This document shows positions 58,729 through 64,000 of a stretch of 64,000 bases of DNA, piece by piece. Both the position numbers and the translations under genes were made by a program. The first letter of the stretch is position 1, and each line of letters starts with the position of its first letter. This stretch comes from Streptomyces chilikensis (GTDB lineage Bacteria; Actinomycetota; Actinomycetes; Streptomycetales; Streptomycetaceae), in contig NZ_LWCC02000005.1 in assembly GCF_001642695.1 (NCBI RefSeq), positions 440,783-504,782 on the forward strand, given 5' to 3'. The notes under the pieces are model-generated. The model saw nothing but the letters and a program-made list of their open reading frames with translations, was not told the DNA's origin and ran no database searches.

Positions 58729-59970
58729 ATGAACCGTGCGACGGAGGTGATCGGCCGGGAGCTGCGGGCCGTCGGTGTGACGGCACGGAACGCGGTGCGC
58801 GGTCCGGGGCGGGAGCGGGACCTGATGGTCCAGTCCCTCAAGGCGTCCGTGGCGGCGCTGCTCGCCTGGACGGTGGCCAAGCTGTGGCTGGAGGACCCGA
58901 TGGCGCTGATGGCGCCGTGGGCGGCGCTGGTGCTGGTGCAGGCCACCGTGTACGGGTCGCTGCTGCGGGCGGCGCAGCAGTGCGCGGCGATCTGCGTCGG
59001 CACGCTGCTGGCCAGTGCCGCGCAGGCGGTGACCGGGGACGAGCTGGCGGCCATGGCGGTGTGCCTGCCGCCGCTGATGCTGCTCGCCCAGTGGTCGCGT
59101 TTCGGGGACCAGGGCAACTACGCGGCGACCACGGCGGTGTTCACGCTGGCCACCGGCGCGGTGAGTGCGCAGGCGGCGGGCCACCGGGTGGGACAGGCGG
59201 TGCTGGGGGCGGTGATCGGGGTGGCCGTCAACGCGCTGGTGCTGCCACCGGTCCATCTCCGTGACGTGCGGGACAACCTGGTGGGTCTGGCCGCGGAGGC
59301 GGGGGCGGTGCTGCGGAGGGTGGCCGGGGACCTCACGCGGGCCGAGTGGGACGACTCGGCGGCGGCGCGCTGGTCGCGCGCCACCGACCGGCTGGAGCGG
59401 CGCCTGGAGGGTCTGCGGTCGGCGCGCGGCTGGTCCGACGAGAGCCTGCGGCTGGCCCCGGACCGGCTGCGCCGGCTGCGGCGGATCCCCCCGAACGTGC
59501 CCTCGGCGGAGGAGGACGAGCGGTGGGCCCGGGTGACCGGCCAGGTCGTCGCGCTCACCCGTGCCCTGTCGGTGGCGGCGGACGCCGACCGGTCGCCCCT
59601 GCCGCCGGACGGCGCGGCACTGGAGCGGTACGCCGGGATGCTGGAGGTGCTGGGGCTGGCCTGCGAGGCGGAGAGCCGGCGGCTGGCCTCGGGCCCGGTC
59701 GGGGCGACCCGCAGCGACCTGCGGCGGAAGGAGGCCCGCGCGGCGTCCGGGCCGCGGGCGCCGGAGGGGCCGGCGGCCTCGCCTGAGCCGGACCCGGAGC
59801 CGGACCCGGAGCCGTCGGAGGAGAGGCTGACGGAGCTCCACGCGGGGCTGCGCGAGCACCTGCGCGAGCACGCCGCCCGGAACCCGTCGCAGGCCGCGGT
59901 GCTGGGCGCGCTGCTGCTGCACGCCGAGAACATCTGGGCGGACACCGCGCTGGGCGCCCGCCGGGAGTGA
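58729..59970 (+). CDS. FUSC/aromatic acid exporter-like membrane protein
   Basis: A 413-residue protein. The first 170 residues contain about six transmembrane segments (SLKASVAALLAWTVAKLWL, MAPWAALVLVQATVYGSLL, AAICVGTLLASAAQAV and others), the FUSC/ArAE pattern; the C-terminal 230 residues are cytoplasmic, helical and charged, with an acidic Pro/Glu tract (EPDPEPDPEP). Family members export aromatic acids or other small organic anions, but this is unproven here. A second family member is at 61949. Confidence 0.82.
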   Translation: MNRATEVIGRELRAVGVTARNAVRGPGRERDLMVQSLKASVAALLAWTVAKLWLEDPMALMAPWAALVLVQATVYGSLLRAAQQCAAICVGTLLASAAQAVTGDELAAMAVCLPPLMLLAQWSRFGDQGNYAATTAVFTLATGAVSAQAAGHRVGQAVLGAVIGVAVNALVLPPVHLRDVRDNLVGLAAEAGAVLRRVAGDLTRAEWDDSAAARWSRATDRLERRLEGLRSARGWSDESLRLAPDRLRRLRRIPPNVPSAEEDERWARVTGQVVALTRALSVAADADRSPLPPDGAALERYAGMLEVLGLACEAESRRLASGPVGATRSDLRRKEARAASGPRAPEGPAASPEPDPEPDPEPSEERLTELHAGLREHLREHAARNPSQAAVLGALLLHAENIWADTALGARRE

Positions 59971-59990
59971 GCGCCGGAAGGGGGCGCCGG

Positions 59991-60083
59991 TCCGCCACCC
60001 CGCCGGTCCGCCACCCCGCCACCCCGCCGCTCCACCGGTCCGCCGGTCCACCGGTCCGCCGCCCCGCCGGTCCGCCGGGCGGG
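59991..60083. repeat. Degenerate short tandem repeats
   Basis: About 90 bases made of imperfect CCGCC(G/A)(G/C)TCCG and CCGCCACCC units after the first FUSC gene. Simple-sequence expansion in GC-rich DNA; no protein or structure implied. Confidence 0.7.
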
Positions 60084-60152
60084 CGCCGGGCACGGGTGAG
60101 CACCGGGCGCGGCCGGGTACCCGGCCACCGGTACCGACGTGAGGAGCACGGC

Positions 60153-61178
60153 GTGAGCGGCAGGATCGTGGTGACGGGGGCGACCGGCAACGTGGGCACC
60201 AGCGTGGTGCGCGCCTTCACCGGGGACCCGGCGGTGACCTCGGTGACGGGGATCGCCCGGCGGGTGCCCGAGTGGCGGCCGGAGCGGACGGAGTGGAAGG
60301 CGCTGGACCTGGCCCGCGGGGAGTCCGCGGCCCGCCTGGTGGAGGTGTTCCGGGGCGCGGATGCCGTGGTGCACCTCGCGTGGGCGTTCCAGCCCACGCA
60401 CGACCCGGTGACGACTTGGCGCACCAACGTGCTGGGCAGTCTGCGGGTGTTCGAGGCGGTGGCCGCCGCCGGGGTTCCGGCGCTGGTGCACGCCTCGTCG
60501 GTCGGGGCGTACTCGCCGGGCCCGAAGGACCGGGAGGTGGACGAGTCGTGGCCGACGCACGGCTGGCCGGACGCCGCCTACACCCGCGAGAAGTCCTACC
60601 TGGAACGTGCGCTGGACGCCTTCGAGCGGGAGCACCCGCGGATCCGGGTGGTGCGCATGCGGCCGGCGTTCCTGTTCAAGAAGGAGTCGGCGAGCGAGCA
60701 GCGGCGCATCTTCGGCGGCAGGTTCCTGCCGGGCGCCGTCGCCCGGCCGGGCGTGCTGCCGTTCCTGCCGGACGTCCCGGGGCTCCGGGTGCAGGCGCTG
60801 CACACCGACGACGCGGCCGAGGCGTACCGGATCGCGGCGCTCTCCGCCGACGCGCGCGGTCCGTTCAACCTGGCGGCCGGCCCGCCGCTGGACGCCCAGG
60901 TGCTCGGGCGGATGTTCGGTGCCCGGCCGGTGCGGGTGCCGGCGGGCGCGGTGCGGGCGGCGATCGCGGCGGCGTGGCGGATGCGGGTGCTGCCCGCGTC
61001 CCCGCACCTGTTCGACGCGGTGCTGCGGGTGCCGCTGCTGGACAGCGGGCGTGCCCGGGACGTGCTGGGCTGGCGGCCGACGCGGGACGCCGAGTCGGTG
61101 GTCGAGGAGTTCCTGGCGGGCATGCGCGAGGGCGCGGGCCAGGCGACGGCGCCGCTGCGCGGGCGGCTGGTGGGCTGA
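60153..61178 (+). CDS. NAD-dependent epimerase/dehydratase family protein
   Basis: A 341-residue extended SDR: RIVVTGATGNVGTSVVRAF cofactor loop at the N-terminus, HLAWAFQPTHD, HASSVGAYSPG with the Ser, and YTREKSYLE giving the Tyr-x3-Lys pair. It probably acts on a nucleotide sugar or related substrate. GAGGAG precedes the GTG. A GGGTAC hexamer lies 32 bases upstream of the start but its best -35 partner (GGGT) is 17 bases away, one beyond the consensus range. Confidence 0.86.
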   Translation: MSGRIVVTGATGNVGTSVVRAFTGDPAVTSVTGIARRVPEWRPERTEWKALDLARGESAARLVEVFRGADAVVHLAWAFQPTHDPVTTWRTNVLGSLRVFEAVAAAGVPALVHASSVGAYSPGPKDREVDESWPTHGWPDAAYTREKSYLERALDAFEREHPRIRVVRMRPAFLFKKESASEQRRIFGGRFLPGAVARPGVLPFLPDVPGLRVQALHTDDAAEAYRIAALSADARGPFNLAAGPPLDAQVLGRMFGARPVRVPAGAVRAAIAAAWRMRVLPASPHLFDAVLRVPLLDSGRARDVLGWRPTRDAESVVEEFLAGMREGAGQATAPLRGRLVG

Positions 61179-61240
61179 GGCCCGTGACCGGGGCCGCGGG
61201 GCCGCCGCCCCGTTCGCGCCCGGCCCCGGACGATCATGGC

Positions 61241-61265
61241 GTTTCGCTCCCGGGCCCGGAGGTAC
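61241..61265 (+). promoter_or_regulatory. Possible sigma-B-like promoter
   Basis: GTTT (61241-61244), 15 bases, AGGTAC (61260-61265), one mismatch from GGGTAC, about 75 bases upstream of the disordered-protein gene. Confidence 0.35.
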
Positions 61266-61340
61266 CCGCAGGGTCGGGCCGGTTCCGGCGGGCGATTCCG
61301 GAGAGTCCGGCCGGCGGCCCGGAGAAAGGGAGTGGAACAC

Positions 61341-61799
61341 GTGAGTGACGCGACAACCGGGGCAGGCGCGCAGCCGGTCCCCCGGGACATGCCGGACCAG
61401 CAGGCCGGTTCGCAGGAGGCCGGGCACCGGGACGCGTCGCGTGCCCCGGAGGCGGGCCCGGGCGCGGCGGCCTCGCCGGACCGCGATCCGGCGACCGCCC
61501 CGAAGGACGCCGAGGCGGCCGCGGCCCGGGAGGAGCCGGGGGGCCGGGAGGACCCGGAGCGTCCCTCGGCCTCCGGCAGGCAGCCCGTTCCCCGCGACCT
61601 GCAGGACCAGCAGGCCACCGAGGGCGACGACCGCTGGGACGCCGGACCCGCCACCGGCCCGGGCGACCGGCCGGGCGGCGAGGAGGAGGCGGAGGAGGAG
61701 CTGCCCGACACCGACGAGGCGGGGACCGGCCGACAGGGCGCCCCGCTCGGCGGCAGCCCCAATCCGGCGCATCCGGTGCCCGACGAGCCCGCCGGCTGA
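61341..61799 (+). CDS. Acidic, disordered hypothetical protein with internal repeat
   Basis: A 152-residue protein rich in Asp, Glu, Gly, Pro and Ala with no predicted hydrophobic core. The motif QPVPRDMPDQQA near residue 10 recurs as QPVPRDLQDQQA near residue 87. The GTG start follows GGGAG. It lies between the epimerase and the second FUSC gene on the same strand. Function unknown; hydrophilin-like stress protection is a guess from composition only. Confidence 0.68.
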   Translation: MSDATTGAGAQPVPRDMPDQQAGSQEAGHRDASRAPEAGPGAAASPDRDPATAPKDAEAAAAREEPGGREDPERPSASGRQPVPRDLQDQQATEGDDRWDAGPATGPGDRPGGEEEAEEELPDTDEAGTGRQGAPLGGSPNPAHPVPDEPAG

Positions 61800-61826
61800 C
61801 CTCCTTCCCCCGGACGAACCGGACCG

Positions 61827-61895
61827 GAGCCCTCGCGGCCCGTGTCGTGGAGCGGATCCACGGCACGGGCCGCGACCATGGACCGCACAGGGCTC
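61827..61895 (+). other. Multi-tier stem-loop upstream of the second FUSC gene
   Basis: Three nested stems: outer GAGCCCT/AGGGCTC (61827-61833 with 61889-61895), middle CGCGGCCCGTG/CACGGGCCGCG (61834-61844 with 61864-61874), inner CGTGGA/TCCACG (61846-61851 with 61857-61862). It may terminate the upstream gene or be a structured leader 50 bases before the FUSC start. Confidence 0.55.
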
Positions 61896-61948
61896 CACCT
61901 GGCGGAACACACGTGTTGGGGGCGCCCGGAAGCGGGAAGGCGCGGGGC

Positions 61949-63202
61949 ATGCGGGACGTACGAGGTGTGAGGGAAGCGCTGGTCACGAGGTACCGGAGGT
62001 GGAAGAGGGATCCGGACGTCGTCCACACCCTGCGGGCGACGGCCGCCGCGACGATCTCCTACGTGATCGCGCTGCACCTCAGCCCCGAGGCCGTGCCGCT
62101 GACCGCTCCGCTGACGGCGCTGCTGGTCGTGCAGGTCACCCTCTACTCCACGCTGACCACCGGCATCGAGCGGGTGAACTCGGTGGTGGCGGGCGTGCTG
62201 ATCGCCATCGTCTTCACCCGGGTGGTCGGCCTCACCTGGTGGAGTCTGGCGCTGATCATCCTGGCGTCGCTGGTCATCGGCCGGCTGGCGCGCACCGGGG
62301 ACTTCCTGCCCGAGGTGGCGATCAGCGCCATGCTGGTGCTGGGCGTGACCACGGTCGGCGACACCGCGTGGGCGCGGATCGTCGAGACGCTGATCGGCGC
62401 GGTCGTCGGACTCTCCTTCAACTTCCTCTTCGTTCCGCCGGTCTGGGTGGACGTGGCCGCCGAGTCGCTGACGGACCTGTCCCGGCGGATGCGGCAGCTG
62501 ATGCTGCGGATGGGTGAGGAGGCGTCGGGGCACACGCCGGTGTCGAACGCCACGGCCCGGCTCCACGAGGCGCGCGCCCTGGACCAGCACATCTCCGGCG
62601 TCGACGCCGCGCTGCGGCAGGCCGAGGACAGTCTGCGCCTCAATCCCAGGGTCCGGGAGGGCCTGCTGCACCGGGTGGTGCTGCGGACCGGGCTGGACAC
62701 CCTGGAGATCTGCACGGTGGTGCTGCGGGTCATCGCCAGGAGCTTCACCGACCTGGCCAAGCGGCGCGACCCGGACCCGTTGTTCGACCCCCAGGCGGGC
62801 CCGGTGGTCGAGGAGCTGCTCGCCGAGGTCGGTGACGCGGTGGTGAGCTTCGGCGTGATGGTGATCTCCGACGTCAGCGCCAGCGCCGAGGAGGCGGAGG
62901 AGCGGCTGGCGGCCGAGCTGACGCAGGCGACGGCCACCCGGGACCGGCTGGCCCACATCCTGTTGGAGCGCGTGCGGGAGGACCCCAAGGACTGGCAGCT
63001 GGTGGGTGCCTTCCTCACCGAGATCACCCGCATCCTCGACGAGCTGGACACCGACCACCGCTCGCGCCGCCTGCTGGAGGAGCTGGACCGCAACACCCGC
63101 CTCCAGCGGGAGCGCAGGCGGCGGCTGGAGGAGCTGCGCCGCAGGCTGCGGTTGCCGCAGCCGCGGCGGAACCGTGCGCGGTCCTCGCGGCGTTCTTCCT
63201 GA
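61949..63202 (+). CDS. FUSC/aromatic acid exporter-like membrane protein (second copy)
   Basis: A 417-residue relative of the protein at 58729, with four to six transmembrane segments in the first 160 residues (ATISYVIALHLSPEAVPLTAPLTA, GVLIAIVFTRVVGLTWWSLALIILA, EVAISAMLVLGVTT) and a long cytoplasmic helical part ending in an Arg-rich coil (RERRRRLEELRRRLRLP). The ATG giving MRDVRG is preceded by GGAAGG; the frame is open further upstream, but that part overlaps the nested hairpins. Possibly an efflux protein; substrate unknown. Confidence 0.82.
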   Translation: MRDVRGVREALVTRYRRWKRDPDVVHTLRATAAATISYVIALHLSPEAVPLTAPLTALLVVQVTLYSTLTTGIERVNSVVAGVLIAIVFTRVVGLTWWSLALIILASLVIGRLARTGDFLPEVAISAMLVLGVTTVGDTAWARIVETLIGAVVGLSFNFLFVPPVWVDVAAESLTDLSRRMRQLMLRMGEEASGHTPVSNATARLHEARALDQHISGVDAALRQAEDSLRLNPRVREGLLHRVVLRTGLDTLEICTVVLRVIARSFTDLAKRRDPDPLFDPQAGPVVEELLAEVGDAVVSFGVMVISDVSASAEEAEERLAAELTQATATRDRLAHILLERVREDPKDWQLVGAFLTEITRILDELDTDHRSRRLLEELDRNTRLQRERRRRLEELRRRLRLPQPRRNRARSSRRSS

Positions 63203-63241
63203 CGGGCCCGGAGTCCGGGCCGCGGACGAGGGGAGCGTGCG

Positions 63242-64000
63242 ATGGGCGGGACGGACGGCGTGCGGATCGACGGGGACACCCTGTTGCTGCCGGGCGGGGT
63301 GCGGGTGCGGTTCATGCGGACCCTGCGCCTGCCGGAGACGGGCACCCACGCGCTGCCCCCGGGGCTCGGTTCGTTCCCGCTGCGCCGGGTCCAGGACTTC
63401 CCCGGCACCGCTCCGGCCGAGTGGCTGGCGCGCGGCGGCGTGATGCTGCCGGTGTACCTCCGGGAGGCGATGTGGCTGCACTTCGGCGGCACCTCGCGTC
63501 CGGCGGCGCTCAAGGTCGGCGTGGGGAAGGTCTGCGCGGTCTCCGGGAAGCCGTGGAGCGACCGGCTCTCCTCGGACCCGCAGAACTACCTGCCCCTGCC
63601 GGACCAGCCCTGGCTGGACGGCATCAACTCCGGGCGGGGGACGGTCCGCCAGTTCGTGGCGGTCCCGCTCGGCCTGGGAGCCACCGTGGAGGGCCAGGTG
63701 ACGGGCGAGGAGACCTGGGGCGGCGTCCAGCTCCAGGCGTTCGGGCTGACCGACGGGAAACTGGCGGAGTGGACCCGGCTCCAGGCGCGGTCGGGGTCCT
63801 GGCCCCCGCCGGGGACCGGGGCGGTCCCTCCGCCCCCGCCGTTCGCCCCGGGGCCTCCCCCGCCCTCCCCGTTCACCGCCGTGCCCGTGTCGGCGCCTGC
63901 GCACGACGTGGTGTTCGGGGCGCCGCCGGCGCCCGGTGCGGCGCCGCCCGCTCCCGGCGCGGTGCCGCCTCCGGCTCCCGCCGCGGCCGCTCCGCGGGGC
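63242..64000 (+). CDS. Conserved hypothetical protein, partial (runs off the window)
   Basis: The first 253 residues of a plus-strand gene that is open to the last base. The N-terminal 180 residues form a conserved actinobacterial domain (RFMRTLRLPETGTHALPPGLG, EWLARGGVMLPVYLREAMWLHF, ALKVGVGKVCAVSGKPW, QPWLDGINSGRGTVRQFVAVPLG, VEGQVTGEETWGGVQLQ), followed by a Pro/Ala-rich linker. GAGGGGAGC precedes the ATG. I know the domain only as conserved in Streptomyces, without a function. Confidence 0.8.
   Translation, partial: MGGTDGVRIDGDTLLLPGGVRVRFMRTLRLPETGTHALPPGLGSFPLRRVQDFPGTAPAEWLARGGVMLPVYLREAMWLHFGGTSRPAALKVGVGKVCAVSGKPWSDRLSSDPQNYLPLPDQPWLDGINSGRGTVRQFVAVPLGLGATVEGQVTGEETWGGVQLQAFGLTDGKLAEWTRLQARSGSWPPPGTGAVPPPPPFAPGPPPPSPFTAVPVSAPAHDVVFGAPPAPGAAPPAPGAVPPPAPAAAAPRG

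Noticed and set aside
59991-60083. CRISPR-like repeat array
   Set aside because: Units are short, degenerate and contiguous without spacers, and no cas gene is present.
1-64000. tRNA, rRNA, transposase or integrase genes
   Set aside because: I looked for tRNA-like cloverleaf ends and for recombinase or transposase motifs and found none that I could support by eye.

Overview
The window is very GC-rich (well above 70 percent), with extreme third-position GC, many GTG starts and dense 4-bp GTGA/ATGA stop-start overlaps. This, together with mycothiol-linked enzymes, a conservon, a bacterial terpene synthase, aerobic corrin biosynthesis genes and several SpoIIE-type phosphatases, points to a Streptomyces or close relative. 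The gene content looks like chromosomal core/accessory borderland. I saw no transposase, integrase, CRISPR array, rRNA or tRNA.

Layout. (1) 1-4.14 kb, minus strand: a cobalamin riboswitch followed by cobG'-cobH-cobIJ-cobM, all joined by 4-bp overlaps; the cobG product lacks its Fe-S/siroheme half. (2) 4.2-13.7 kb: mixed metabolism, including a DUF1028 protein, an alpha/beta hydrolase, an acetyltransferase, an aminoglycoside-phosphotransferase-like kinase, a low-molecular-weight phosphatase overlapping a fructosamine-kinase-like gene (probable protein deglycation pair), a secreted CAP protein, and a holin-X/DUF3618 membrane operon with a Met/His-rich protein. (3) 13.7-18.2 kb, minus: an orphan cytochrome oxidase subunit I, a catalase-fold protein, and a hemerythrin gene coupled to a ferritin-like gene. 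(4) 18.4-24.2 kb: a GH65 phosphorylase with a beta-phosphoglucomutase, divergent from an ANTAR-GAF-PAS-SpoIIE phosphatase. (5) 24.3-31.6 kb: flavin reductase, ATP-grasp-like protein, TetR regulator, DUF35 zinc ribbon, L,D-transpeptidase, and a mycothiol-dependent formaldehyde detoxification pair with an aldehyde dehydrogenase.

(6) 32.2-38.5 kb, plus: the most distinctive locus. A 71-residue peptide with a double-glycine leader is followed by an attenuator-like hairpin, then a short HlyD-type protein, a C39 peptidase ABC exporter and a second NHLM-type ABC protein. No lanthipeptide or other maturation enzyme is present, and the predicted core has no cysteine, no aromatic residue and no positive charge. 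Immediately downstream (38.5-40.9 kb) are two sigma-B-like promoters, a His-rich small ORF and a coupled cassette of heme-oxygenase-like diiron oxidase, HemK2-type methyltransferase and CDGSH Fe-S protein. (7) 40.9-47.8 kb: a toxin-antitoxin pair with a degenerate Fic motif, a PAS-GAF-SpoIIE-HATPase regulator, two exported proteins, a glutathionyl-hydroquinone-reductase-like enzyme and a DUF4235 protein.

(8) 48.0-53.4 kb: a class I terpene synthase convergent with a complete conservon (cvnA sensor, cvnB roadblock, cvnC DUF742, cvnD GTPase) plus a CYP157-like P450 lacking the ExxR arginine. (9) 53.8-64 kb: quinone-oxidoreductase-like enzyme, a STAS protein lacking the phosphorylatable serine, DUF4230 and VanZ membrane proteins, a stress-type SDR with a near-perfect sigma-B promoter, a HAD phosphatase, two FUSC-type membrane proteins, an NAD-dependent epimerase and a partial gene running off the end. 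Anti-anti-sigma, SpoIIE and sigma-B-like promoter elements recur through the second half, suggesting a stress/differentiation theme.
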